In this document: one piece after another, positions 7,712 to 14,263 of the stretch
Numbering within the stretch: position 1 is the stretch's first letter
Layout of the letters: each line of letters starts with the position of its first letter
Source: Methanocrinis alkalitolerans
GTDB lineage: Archaea > Halobacteriota > Methanosarcinia > Methanotrichales > Methanotrichaceae
Assembly (NCBI RefSeq): GCF_029167205.1
Contig: NZ_JARFPL010000037.1
Location: 1 to 22,371, forward strand
Direction of reading: 5' to 3'
Length of the DNA: 22,371 nucleotides
Notes under the pieces: generated by a model
Told to the model about the DNA's origin: nothing
What the model saw: only the letters and a program-made list of their open reading frames with translations
Database searches by the model: none
Position numbers and translations under genes: made by a program

Positions 7712-8107
7712 TCATCCTCCCCTCAATATCTCGGCGAGCTTCATCAGATCTATCACCGCCCCGTCGGCGAGGCGGTAACGGGACCACTTACCCTCCTTGC
7801 GCTCTTTGACCAGCCCCGCCCTTTTAAGGATGGAGAGGTGGTGAGATGTGGAGGACTGGGGCCGGTCGAGGGCGGTCATGATCTCGCAGACACAGAGCTC
7901 CCCGTCCCTTAGGAGCTTGAGGATCGATAGCCTGAAGGGGTCGGAGATGGCCCTGAATACCTCGGCCTCGGCGGCTAGCTCTTCCTCGTCGATCTTATCG
8001 GTGAGGGCCTTGAGCCTGCCGGCGGCGTCCCTGGCCTTGCACCGATCTCCCGTGAGCCTTGCCAGCCTCTCCGCGGACGGGTCCAGGGGTTCGATGGACA
8101 CGGTCAT
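7712..8107 (-). CDS. arsR: ArsR-family arsenite-responsive repressor (copy 1)
   Basis: The 131-residue winged-helix protein has the classical As(III)-sensing site ELCVCEIM in the helix before the recognition helix, followed by QSSTSHHLSIL and the wing RKEGKWSRYRL. In ArsR proteins, As(III) binding to the vicinal CxC cysteines releases the repressor from DNA. The ATG at 8107 is chosen because upstream residues in the frame look non-native; no strong ribosome site is visible, which fits coupling to the preceding zinc-ribbon gene 10 bp upstream. It is second in the unit with the zinc-ribbon protein, Acr3 and rhodanese, and should autoregulate it. It is a close paralogue of the ArsR at 14264-14671: about 46 of the last 63 residues are identical. 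Confidence 0.93.
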   Translation of the reverse strand: MTVSIEPLDPSAERLARLTGDRCKARDAAGRLKALTDKIDEEELAAEAEVFRAISDPFRLSILKLLRDGELCVCEIMTALDRPQSSTSHHLSILKRAGLVKERKEGKWSRYRLADGAVIDLMKLAEILRGG

Positions 8108-8117
8108 AATAGTCGGC

Positions 8118-8261
8118 TCAACAGCATGAGCACCCCTTGAACGGGAGGAGCATCTCCTTCTCATCTCTCAGGCATCCTTCACAGATCTTGACCTGTCCAC
8201 GATCCCGGTGTCTCGCCTTGAAGAGGGATCGGCTCTCTTGGCCGCAGATATCGCATCTCAT
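8118..8261 (-). CDS. Small Cys-rich zinc-ribbon protein with C-terminal GCSCC
   Basis: The 47-residue protein is not a member of a family I can name. It has two CxxC knuckles, C3/C6 (RCDICG) and C27/C30 (KICEGC), which suggests a treble-clef or zinc-ribbon site. It ends in GCSCC (C44, C46, C47), a thiol cluster that could bind As(III) or another soft metal. The ATG at 8261 is preferred over the upstream ATG at 8342 because the extra N-terminus is non-conserved in character, and GAGGGG lies ~10 bases upstream of 8261. It is the first gene of the ars unit, which suggests a metallochaperone or accessory sensor role (inference). Confidence 0.7.
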   Translation of the reverse strand: MRCDICGQESRSLFKARHRDRGQVKICEGCLRDEKEMLLPFKGCSCC

Positions 8262-8318
8262 CGCGGATTTCCCCTCGATTCTTCCAACTGCCCACCTGAA
8301 TCGTATCAAATCATTTCG

Positions 8319-8328
8319 ATATATAAGG
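8319..8328 (-). promoter_or_regulatory. TATA box of ars unit A
   Basis: On the minus strand the element reads cttatatatcg, predicting a transcript start near 8297 and a leader of about 35 nt. The same string, in the extended form atNcttatatatcga, recurs at 15012-15022 in front of the second ArsR unit. Confidence 0.6.
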
Positions 8329-8422
8329 ATGTCGACATTCAATAGATATATCCCTCAAAGCCGGAGTAGAGATGTCGTATCGAGGGAATATTGAGATGAT
8401 ATCAACCCATTATGGTGGACGA

Positions 8423-8501
8423 TCCGGGTAAAAACCGGAATATATGGGGACTGTGGACTCTGCAGTCCAACAACTATAAATACAAATATCCTCTACCCGG
8501 A
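8423..8501 (+). promoter_or_regulatory. Promoter of unit B with nested palindromes (probable operators)
   Basis: The TATA box ctataaata is at 8474-8482, predicting a start near 8505. A perfect 6-bp palindrome (tggact/agtcca around ctgc) occupies 8454-8469 directly upstream of it. An 8-bp inverted pair, tccgggta at 8423-8430 and tacccgga at 8494-8501, brackets the whole promoter. This arrangement fits binding by dimeric repressors such as the ArsR-type proteins encoded nearby. Confidence 0.5.
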
Positions 8502-8644
8502 TTTAGGACTGGAGAAGGTCGCTCCGATGAAATAGCCTGGATATATCAATCCATGTTGATACGTCCTCTCTGAAGGGCGCCTCAGAGGAGGGGCGGCCAG
8601 GTCCCAGGTGTGAGAAGAAGTAGGGCAGAGATCGAGAGTGGGAG

Positions 8645-9202
8645 TTGGTAGATATTTCGCATCCGTTTAAAGGTAAGTCTTGCGCCCTGATCTTGGGCAT
8701 CATCATGACCGCCGGCCTTGTGGCGGTCGCATCGGCAGCAGAAAGATCCGTCGGGACCGGGCCTGACGACTGGTGGACGGTGTATCCCGACCAGCATCCG
8801 AACACAGGCTCCGAGGTCGATCACCCCCTGTGGGTTTTGGAGATTCTGAAAGATAGACCTCTTCTGATCCTGGACCACAGCACAAACTGCAAGGCCTGTA
8901 TCGATCAGGAGGATGCCGCCGACGCCATCATGGAGGAGTACGGTTCTGATATCAGGTACGAGAACCTGATAGTGAACGTCGGCGACTTCAGGGCCGAAGG
9001 GCTCTTCGACGTCTACGACCCCGACGGAGGAAAACAGTACATACCCCTGACCATCGTCCTCACCCTCGTTGAGGATTCTGACGGCAACGTCGTCGTCGGA
9101 TGGCAGAGCGCCGAGGACGCCACGGGCGTGGACCGGCTCAGGTCCCTGGTGGAGGACGCCATCGAGCTTCACGATGAGAACGTCGGCGGCTGGGACGCGT
9201 GA
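8645..9202 (+). CDS. Secreted thioredoxin-like protein
   Basis: The 185-residue protein has an N-terminal signal segment (hydrophobic core ~13-31, ending AVASAAERS) and a thioredoxin-like domain with the redox pair C82/C85 in TNCKAC. Downstream of it, YIPLTIVLTL fits the cis-proline strand of the fold. The start is TTG, since a TAG stands in frame 24 bases upstream and the next ATG (8705) lies inside the signal segment; the GGGAG site abuts this TTG, so the start is not certain. It is followed six bases later by the thioredoxin-CcdA fusion and probably exchanges electrons with it outside the membrane. This would make it a thiol reductant or oxidant for exported proteins, such as the rhodanese. 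The substrate is unknown. Confidence 0.75.
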   Translation: MVDISHPFKGKSCALILGIIMTAGLVAVASAAERSVGTGPDDWWTVYPDQHPNTGSEVDHPLWVLEILKDRPLLILDHSTNCKACIDQEDAADAIMEEYGSDIRYENLIVNVGDFRAEGLFDVYDPDGGKQYIPLTIVLTLVEDSDGNVVVGWQSAEDATGVDRLRSLVEDAIELHDENVGGWDA

Positions 9203-9208
9203 TCGGAG

Positions 9209-10606
9209 ATGAGGTCTGATCACAAAAATTTTTTGGTAGTAGGTCTATTAACTTTCATCATCATCCTCGCCGCCTTCTTCTCCCTGAACCCAACCCTCGG
9301 GGCTGACCAGGAGCCTATAGAGGCGCCGCAGTTCGAGGCCCAGGCGGTAAACGGTCCAAACGTCTCCCTCAAGGACTTCGATGGAGAGGTGGTGGTCCTT
9401 CACATCACGAACATCGAAGCCCCCCTCTGCATCGAGTGCGAGAAAGCCCTGGCGGCCCAGATGGGGGAGCTTCAAAAGCTGATGGAGAATGACCCCGACA
9501 CAAACCTCATAACCCTGAACCTGCGGAAGAACCCCTTCTCTAAAGACGGAAAGACCCTCTCGGAGAGCTGGTGGGACGCCGAGGTCGGCTGGATCTGGGC
9601 CGAGGAGTTCGAGCCCTTCAGGACAGCAGGAAGGTACGCCGACTTCACCAACCGCGACGGGGGGTTCTCCAACCCCACCATCCTCCTCATAGACAGGGAG
9701 GGGATGGTGGCGGGGGTCTACCACGTCTACCAGCTGGGGAAGGGCGAGATCGACGGGATCCAGAGCGCCGAGGCCCTCTCGGCGAAGATCGAGTCTCTGG
9801 AACGGGGAGAGTGGGACGGGATGGAGGGGAGCGTCTCAGTCCAGAAGATCACCTTACTGGGGATGTTCGGCCTGGGGATAGTCACCTCCTTCTCCCCCTG
9901 CTCCCTCGCCCTCCTCATAGCCATGTTCTCCTACATCATGACCTCCCGGAGAAAGAGGGTCCTGGAGGACGACTCCGATTACGGCTCCTCCGCGAGGGAG
10001 GGGCTGTTGATCGGGGTCGCCTTCACCTTCGGGATGGCCCTGGTCTTCTTCATCGTCGGCCTCTTCATATCGAACCTGGGGGTCTTCGTCCGGGACTCGA
10101 GGTTCTTCGACCTCGCGGCCGGGGTCCTGCTGGTCATTTTGGGGATCAACGTCTTCAGGCCGATAGGAGAGATCCTGGAGCCGGTCAAATCCCGCCTCCC
10201 CTCCCGGCGGGATGAGGAGATCAGGGATAAGAAGGGTCTGATGGAGAGGGCCGTCAATTTGTCCATCGGCCTCTTCAAGCACTCCGTCTTCATCGGCGCC
10301 TTCACCCTGGGGGTCTTCTTCGCCCTCGGCTGGGCTCCCTGCGCCATCTCCCTGGTATTTCCCGCCCTGATATGGCTGATCTCTCAGGATATATCCGTCC
10401 TGACGGGAGGTCTGATGCTCTTCGTCTTCGGAGTGGGCCACGGCGTCCCGATAATCCCCATCGCCACCTTCAGCAGGTCCTTCGGCGGAAAGCTCGGGGA
10501 AGATTACCTATCCCTCGGAAAGGCGGTCGTCAAGATCTTCGGGGTGATGATAATAGTCACCGGGCTCGTCTATGCGGCCCGATACTTCGGCTACAAGCTC
10601 TGGTAG
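9209..10606 (+). CDS. Thioredoxin-like domain fused to CcdA/DsbD transmembrane electron carrier
   Basis: The 465-residue protein has an N-terminal membrane anchor (~8-31), an extracytoplasmic thioredoxin/peroxiredoxin-like domain (~35-200; redox pair C74/C77 in LCIEC, cis-Pro SNPT at ~156) and a six-TM CcdA-type domain (~212-465). The CcdA signature cysteines are both present, in FSPCS (C231) and WAPCA (C378). CcdA/DsbD proteins take electrons from cytosolic thioredoxin and pass them across the membrane to exported thiol proteins. Here carrier and first acceptor are fused in one chain. The gene begins six bases after the secreted thioredoxin-like gene, with GGAG next to the ATG. In this setting it likely supplies reducing power to the exported thioredoxin-like protein and possibly the rhodanese; a cytochrome c maturation role is possible but nothing nearby supports it. 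Confidence 0.88.
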   Translation: MRSDHKNFLVVGLLTFIIILAAFFSLNPTLGADQEPIEAPQFEAQAVNGPNVSLKDFDGEVVVLHITNIEAPLCIECEKALAAQMGELQKLMENDPDTNLITLNLRKNPFSKDGKTLSESWWDAEVGWIWAEEFEPFRTAGRYADFTNRDGGFSNPTILLIDREGMVAGVYHVYQLGKGEIDGIQSAEALSAKIESLERGEWDGMEGSVSVQKITLLGMFGLGIVTSFSPCSLALLIAMFSYIMTSRRKRVLEDDSDYGSSAREGLLIGVAFTFGMALVFFIVGLFISNLGVFVRDSRFFDLAAGVLLVILGINVFRPIGEILEPVKSRLPSRRDEEIRDKKGLMERAVNLSIGLFKHSVFIGAFTLGVFFALGWAPCAISLVFPALIWLISQDISVLTGGLMLFVFGVGHGVPIIPIATFSRSFGGKLGEDYLSLGKAVVKIFGVMIIVTGLVYAARYFGYKLW

Positions 10607-10608
10607 CG

Positions 10609-10648
10609 GCCAAAAATATATAGTGGAAGATCCAAAATATATGGAAGG
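10609..10648 (+). promoter_or_regulatory. Possible internal promoter/operator before the Fe-S regulator
   Basis: In the 50-bp gap, ccaaaaatata (10610-10620) and ccaaaatata (10632-10641) form a direct repeat. The first contains a TATA-like element 25-30 bp before the ribosome site GGAAGG (10643-10648). This may be a separate start for the regulator and the DsrEFH-ArsC half of the operon, or its autoregulatory site. Confidence 0.4.
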
Positions 10649-10656
10649 TGTAGAAG

Positions 10657-11451
10657 ATGCCGGGAAATCCAGAAGAGATCAAGATGGTCAGCAACGCCAT
10701 GGCCAACGTCCCTCGAAGGAAGATGATGGCTTTCCTCACCGGGGGCGAAAAGACCGTCGCTGAGATAGGGGAAGCTGTGGGAAAGTCGATGCTCGACTAC
10801 CACCTGAAGATCCTGGAGCAGGCGGGTCTCATCGAGGTGGCGGAAGGGAAGGTCCGCTTAACCGAGTTCGGGAAGAACTTCATGGAGGGAAAGAAGGAGA
10901 CGCCGGCAGAAAAGGCCGACCTATCCGGGGCGAAGCCTGTGGAGATCGCCGAGGTGAGGCAGCTTCTCCCCTGCATAGCCGATACTACGAAGCTGCGGAT
11001 CATCGCCAACTTGGCCCCGCCTCTGGGGGGCGCTCTCAAGGCCCTGGAGCCCTTATTCCCGAGGGGGAGGTACTCTGAGAGGATCGGCGCCCTGATCATC
11101 CAGCGCGGCGACGTCCTCACCACCCTCTACGGGGCCGGAAACGTCACCATGACGATGATAAAGGACGAGTCCGAGGCGAGGGAGAACCTGCAGAAGCTGA
11201 AGGAGACGATCAACGAAGCTATAGCCAGGGGCGTCGCCCCCGCCCCTCGAGAGAAGGTGAGGGTCGAGCCGATGGAGATCTACAAATACCTCCCCCAGAC
11301 GAACTGCGGGGAGTGCGGCGAGCAGAGCTGCTACTCCTTCGCCATCCGGCTGATGAACGGGGAGGTCTCCCTCGACCTGTGCACCCCCCTCAAGGATCCG
11401 AAGTACAGGCAGAACCTCGAGCACCTCCAGGTAATGGCCGAGTACATCTGA
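10657..11451 (+). CDS. ArsR-type winged-helix regulator with C-terminal 4Fe-4S domain
   Basis: The 264-residue protein has three parts. Residues ~10-75 form a winged-helix domain (VAEIGEAVGKSMLDYHLKIL recognition region). Residues ~95-195 form a middle domain beginning LPCIADTTKLRII, which I cannot name. Residues ~208-264 carry C217, C220, C225 and C242 in the C-x2-C-x4-C-x16-C pattern of the Fe-S domain seen in CO dehydrogenase/acetyl-CoA synthase corrinoid Fe-S proteins (TNCGECGEQSC). The ATG has GGAAGG six bases upstream. Unlike the two small ArsR proteins here it lacks the CVC arsenite site, so signal sensing may go through the Fe-S cluster (redox, arsenite or persulfide attack). It probably controls its own operon. 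An enzymatic role cannot be excluded. Confidence 0.8.
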   Translation: MPGNPEEIKMVSNAMANVPRRKMMAFLTGGEKTVAEIGEAVGKSMLDYHLKILEQAGLIEVAEGKVRLTEFGKNFMEGKKETPAEKADLSGAKPVEIAEVRQLLPCIADTTKLRIIANLAPPLGGALKALEPLFPRGRYSERIGALIIQRGDVLTTLYGAGNVTMTMIKDESEARENLQKLKETINEAIARGVAPAPREKVRVEPMEIYKYLPQTNCGECGEQSCYSFAIRLMNGEVSLDLCTPLKDPKYRQNLEHLQVMAEYI

Positions 11452-11464
11452 GCCGGAGGCTCCC

Positions 11465-11827
11465 TTGAAGACCCTGACGATCATCCTCACCGACGGCCCC
11501 TACATATCCGAAGACGCCCAGATAGCCTACAAGATCGCCAGAGCCGCCCTGAAAAAGTATCAGGTAAACATCTTCCTCTACCTCGACGCGGTCCACATCC
11601 CCCGGAAGGGGCAGAAGCCCGCCTTCTTCGCCGACGAGGGCGGGCTATTTGCCGATCTCGCCAGCGAGGGGGCGGTCATAAGAGCTTGCTCCCGGTGCGC
11701 CGCCGCCCGGGGGTATGCGGCTGACGAAGACGGCTCCACACCGGATTACCACGACGGGATGAAGATCACCAGCCTCTACGACCTCCCGGAGATGATGGCC
11801 GGAAGCGATAGGGTGATCTCTCTATGA
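11465..11827 (+). CDS. dsrE: DsrE/TusD-like sulfurtransferase subunit
   Basis: The 120-residue protein is a small alpha/beta protein of the DsrE/F family, carriers of protein-bound persulfide sulfur. The N-terminal strand KTLTIILTDGPY and the conserved ACSRCAAARG loop (C75 and C78) fit TusD/DsrE; C78 corresponds to the persulfide-carrying cysteine in the family. The start is TTG with GGAGG five bases upstream. It overlaps the next gene by four bases (ATGA), so the subunits are translationally coupled. Three consecutive genes reproduce the DsrE-DsrF-DsrH order of the heterohexameric TusBCD/DsrEFH relay. No DsrAB or other sulfur-oxidation genes are visible, so the sulfur acceptor is unknown. 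Confidence 0.85.
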   Translation: MKTLTIILTDGPYISEDAQIAYKIARAALKKYQVNIFLYLDAVHIPRKGQKPAFFADEGGLFADLASEGAVIRACSRCAAARGYAADEDGSTPDYHDGMKITSLYDLPEMMAGSDRVISL

Positions 11828-12174
11828 CGGTAGGATCAGCGTTCTACCTCCTCGACTCCGCCCCTTACGGCAGCGAGAAGGCCTTCGGCCTTCTGAACGC
11901 CGCGGCGGTGAGCATCGGGAGGATGGATGTGACGGTGGGGCTTTACGGCGACGGGGTCTACCTCGCCCTGAAAGGCCAGGACTCGCGACCCCTCGCCGTT
12001 CCAAACTTAGCCGACATCCTCTACGCCTACGGTGAGATGAGGGTCATCGCTCACGAGCCCTCCCTTCTGGAAAGGGGGCTCTTTCTTGAGTGTTTGATCG
12101 AAACGGCAGAGCTCGCCGATGAGGAGGATTTCCTCGAGGCGGTGGAAGAGTCGGACTGCCTGATCCTGCTCTGA
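11824..12174 (+). CDS. dsrF: DsrF/TusC-like subunit
   Basis: The 116-residue protein shows the TusC/DsrF pattern: FYLLDSAPYGSEKAFGLLNAA at the N-terminus and VGLYGDGVYLAL in the core. In known complexes this subunit is structural and carries no persulfide. Its cysteines here, in LECLIE and SDCLIL, are not at the DsrE site. It starts in the ATGA overlap with dsrE and is followed at once by the dsrH-like gene, which fits a heterohexameric complex. Confidence 0.82.
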   Translation: MTVGSAFYLLDSAPYGSEKAFGLLNAAAVSIGRMDVTVGLYGDGVYLALKGQDSRPLAVPNLADILYAYGEMRVIAHEPSLLERGLFLECLIETAELADEEDFLEAVEESDCLILL

Positions 12175-12188
12175 AGGTGAAAGAAGAT

Positions 12189-12491
12189 ATGGACATAAAG
12201 CCGACGGACGTATTTCTCCTGACAGAGCCGCCGGGAAGTGATAGATCAGAGCTCTGCATGAAACTTCTCGCCCGCAGAGAGAGAGCCAGGCTATATCTGG
12301 CCGGAGACGGGGTCTACCATCTGCTGGACCGCGGCTCAGACCTTCCGCCGTCCTGTGATGTCTGCGCCTGCAAAGAGGACGTGGCGGCCCGGGGCGTCGT
12401 TGCGAGAATAAGGGCAGAGGTTACGGAGGAGTTCTACGAGATCCTCGTCGAGGACTTGATGGAAGGGGATGGTCGGTTCTTCAATTTCTGA
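12189..12491 (+). CDS. dsrH: DsrH/TusB-like subunit
   Basis: The ~100-residue protein completes the DsrEFH-like trio. It shows the family pattern of an N-terminal strand (DVFLLTEPP), LYLAGDGVYHLL, and KEDVAARGV, which matches the eDl.aRG stretch of TusB/DsrH. The segment SCDVCACKED contains three cysteines, more than the single cysteine of typical DsrH, which may indicate metal or cluster binding. A GTG at 12177 is in frame, but AGGTG at 12175-12179 is better placed for the ATG at 12189, so that start is preferred. Assignment rests on order and pattern; the sequence is divergent. Confidence 0.72.
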   Translation: MDIKPTDVFLLTEPPGSDRSELCMKLLARRERARLYLAGDGVYHLLDRGSDLPPSCDVCACKEDVAARGVVARIRAEVTEEFYEILVEDLMEGDGRFFNF

Positions 12492-12518
12492 GATCCCTTC
12501 TATGAAGATGGTGGTTTT

Positions 12519-12764
12519 ATGATCATAGTGACCGTAGACAGAGGTGGATGCATCAGTTGCAGCCAGTGTTGGGGAAGCTGCCCCGAGTTCTTCATCGAAG
12601 ATCCCGATGACGGCCTGAGCTCCATAAAAGAGAATTACAGGATCGCGGGAAAGCCGGACGAGGGGTCGGCCCCTGATCAACTTGAAGGGTGCCTCCGGGG
12701 AGCGGAGGAGGCCTGCCCCGCCGATGTGATCCGGGTGAGCCCGGTCCAGCCGAGCTTCGACTGA
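12519..12764 (+). CDS. Single-cluster [4Fe-4S] ferredoxin
   Basis: The 81-residue protein has C11, C14, C17 and C66 as the likely [4Fe-4S] ligands, and C21 and C58 in positions that form the structural disulfide in Pyrococcus furiosus-type ferredoxin (CxxCxxCxxxCP ... GC ... ACP). Such proteins carry low-potential electrons in the cytosol. It lies between the DsrEFH trio and arsC in the same operon, 27 bp after dsrH. A role as electron donor to a thiol reductase or to the sulfur relay is plausible; the direct partner is unknown. Confidence 0.9.
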   Translation: MIIVTVDRGGCISCSQCWGSCPEFFIEDPDDGLSSIKENYRIAGKPDEGSAPDQLEGCLRGAEEACPADVIRVSPVQPSFD

Positions 12765-12777
12765 TGTGGTGGGAATA

Positions 12778-13284
12778 ATGAGTCTGCATGAAGGTTCTTT
12801 GGAGAAGATGGAGGCGGGGGCGGCAAGAGAAGATGACGGGACGAGGACGAAGAAGAAGGTCCTCTTCCTCTGCACTCACAACTCGGCCCGGTCTCAGATG
12901 GCGGAGGGGCTCCTGCGGGACCTCTACGGCGAGAGGTACGAGGCTCGCAGCGCCGGCGTCGAGGCGACGGCCGTCCACCCCCATGCCGTCTCCGTCATGG
13001 AGGAGATTGGGATCGACATCTCAGGCCAGCGGTCCAAGGCAGCCTCAGAGCTGGACGATATCGTATTCGACGTCGCCGTCACCGTCTGCGACAGGGCAAA
13101 ACAGGCCTGCCCCATCTGCAGCACCGACGTCGATCTTCCGTCGAGGCTCCCGAAGGCCCGAAAGGTCGTCCACCGAAGCTTCGAAGATCCGGCTGCGGTT
13201 ACCGGGTCGGAGGAGGAGGAACTTCGAGCCTTTCGGAGGGTTCGAGACGAGATAAAAGCATGGATCGTCGAGACCTTCAGGTAA
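12778..13284 (+). CDS. arsC: Thioredoxin-coupled arsenate reductase (LMW-phosphatase type)
   Basis: The 168-residue protein belongs to the low-molecular-weight tyrosine phosphatase-like ArsC family, which reduces arsenate to arsenite. The P-loop LCTHNSARSQ places the nucleophile at C32 and the conserved Arg at R38. The two relay cysteines are C104 and C111 in TVCDRAKQACP. The spacings 32-104 and 104-111 equal the C10-C82-C89 spacing of Staphylococcus aureus pI258 ArsC, which is thioredoxin-dependent. The ATG at 12778 has GGTGGG four bases upstream; GTG codons at 12766/12769 would add four residues. An N-terminal extension of ~25 charged residues precedes the fold. It is the last gene of unit B, next to the thiol-redox genes that could regenerate it. 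Confidence 0.94.
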   Translation: MSLHEGSLEKMEAGAAREDDGTRTKKKVLFLCTHNSARSQMAEGLLRDLYGERYEARSAGVEATAVHPHAVSVMEEIGIDISGQRSKAASELDDIVFDVAVTVCDRAKQACPICSTDVDLPSRLPKARKVVHRSFEDPAAVTGSEEEELRAFRRVRDEIKAWIVETFR

Positions 13285-13293
13285 AGAGGGCGG

Positions 13294-13325
13294 GGCGGGT
13301 TGAGACCTCTCGACCCCCCCAACTT
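13294..13325. terminator. Bidirectional terminator between arsC and the permease gene
   Basis: ggttgag (13298-13304) pairs with ctcgacc (13309-13315) around the loop acct, with one T-G wobble, extended by flanking G and C runs. It is followed by aacttttt. It lies in the 43-bp gap between convergent genes. Confidence 0.5.
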
Positions 13326-13327
13326 TT

Positions 13328-14230
13328 TCATATCGCTGTAACGAAGTTGGCCAGAAATCCCACGGCCACGGCTATGCCGAAGATGGTGAGCAGAAATGCC
13401 GCAAGAAGCCTCTTCTCGAATATGGCAGATAGAAGGGTCATCTCCGGTATGCTGGCTCCGGCTCCGCCTATCACCAGAGCCAGGACGGCTCCTGCGCTCA
13501 TCCCCTTCAGTGTGAGGGCGAGGCCTATGGGGAGGATCGTCTCGGCCCTGATGTAGATCGGCACGCCGATTACCGCGGCCGCAGGAACGGCGAGGGGATT
13601 GTCCGGCCCCGCTATTCTAGAAATCAGCTCCTGGGGTACAAACCCGTGGATGAAAGCCCCGATCCCCGCCCCCAGGAGAAGGTAGGGCAGAAGCTGGCGA
13701 AAGAGGGTGAAGGCGAAGGAGGCGGATCTTCTCGCCCTCGACCTCACGTCCGTCGCCGCGTTTCCGTCACAGCAGCTTCGGATCGCGACCTTAGGCTTCA
13801 CCTGGCCTGCGAAGCCGAGCCGGTCCAGAAGGAGGCCGATGGTGACCGCCGCCGTGAAGGTCGCGACGAAGTAGAGGGCCGTCACCTTCCACCCCATCAG
13901 CAGTATGAAAAGGGAGATTATCACCGGGTTCAGGAGCGGTGACGACAGGAGGAAGGCCATGGCGGCGGCGAAGGGCACTCCGGCGTTGAGCATCCCCAGG
14001 AGGAGGGGTATCGTCGAGCAGGAGCAGAAGGGGGTGAGGGAGCCGAAACCAGCCCCCAGGACGGCGCCGAGGACCCTGTTTCGTCCTCCCAGCAACTTCT
14101 TGACCGTCTCGTCGGGGACGTACTCCTGGATCAGCCCCACAAGAAAGGTCACGCCTACGAACAAAAGGACGAGCTCTACGGCGATCTCCACGAAGAAATC
14201 GGCAGCCACAGCTAAGTTGTTCCAGAACAT
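13328..14230 (-). CDS. ArsP/DUF318-type permease
   Basis: The 300-residue membrane protein (eight or so TM segments in two halves with a cytoplasmic loop) matches the permease family that includes ArsP, an exporter of trivalent organoarsenicals. The first half carries SLTPFCSCSTIPLL (C69, C71), the Cys motif of the family, and LLSSPLLNP. The central loop carries a vicinal pair IRSCCDG (C153, C154), suited to soft-metal contact. The ATG at 14230 has GGAGG eight bases upstream; a TTG at 14245 overlaps that ribosome site and is rejected. It is third in unit C after the CGCC protein and ArsR. Export of methylated or other arsenicals is a family-based inference; other members move other substrates. 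Confidence 0.82.
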   Translation of the reverse strand: MFWNNLAVAADFFVEIAVELVLLFVGVTFLVGLIQEYVPDETVKKLLGGRNRVLGAVLGAGFGSLTPFCSCSTIPLLLGMLNAGVPFAAAMAFLLSSPLLNPVIISLFILLMGWKVTALYFVATFTAAVTIGLLLDRLGFAGQVKPKVAIRSCCDGNAATDVRSRARRSASFAFTLFRQLLPYLLLGAGIGAFIHGFVPQELISRIAGPDNPLAVPAAAVIGVPIYIRAETILPIGLALTLKGMSAGAVLALVIGGAGASIPEMTLLSAIFEKRLLAAFLLTIFGIAVAVGFLANFVTAI

Positions 14231-14263
14231 CAGATACGCCTCCAAATTTATAGTTTTAAGAAA

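Larger units (their letters stand above)
8262..8644. other. Divergent regulatory intergenic region between ars units A and B
   Basis: No gene is seen in this ~380-bp stretch. Beyond the minus-strand promoter it holds an imperfect inverted repeat (tccctc 8351-8356 with gaggga 8382-8387) and the elaborate plus-strand promoter described separately (8423-8501). About 140 bp of untranslated leader follow for unit B, with no confident RNA structure. Confidence 0.5.

Noticed and set aside
9854..10441. 195-codon minus-strand frame within the CcdA fusion
   Set aside because: Very acidic, Gly/Glu/Asp-rich composition typical of reverse reading of a GC-rich membrane-protein gene; no motif.
11465..12491. 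DsrEFH as evidence for dissimilatory sulfur oxidation
   Set aside because: No DsrAB, DsrC, DsrMKJOP or Sox genes are present; TusBCD-type relays occur widely without that pathway.
12336..12875. 179-codon minus-strand frame across dsrH, ferredoxin and arsC
   Set aside because: It runs antisense to three well-supported genes and has no family features.
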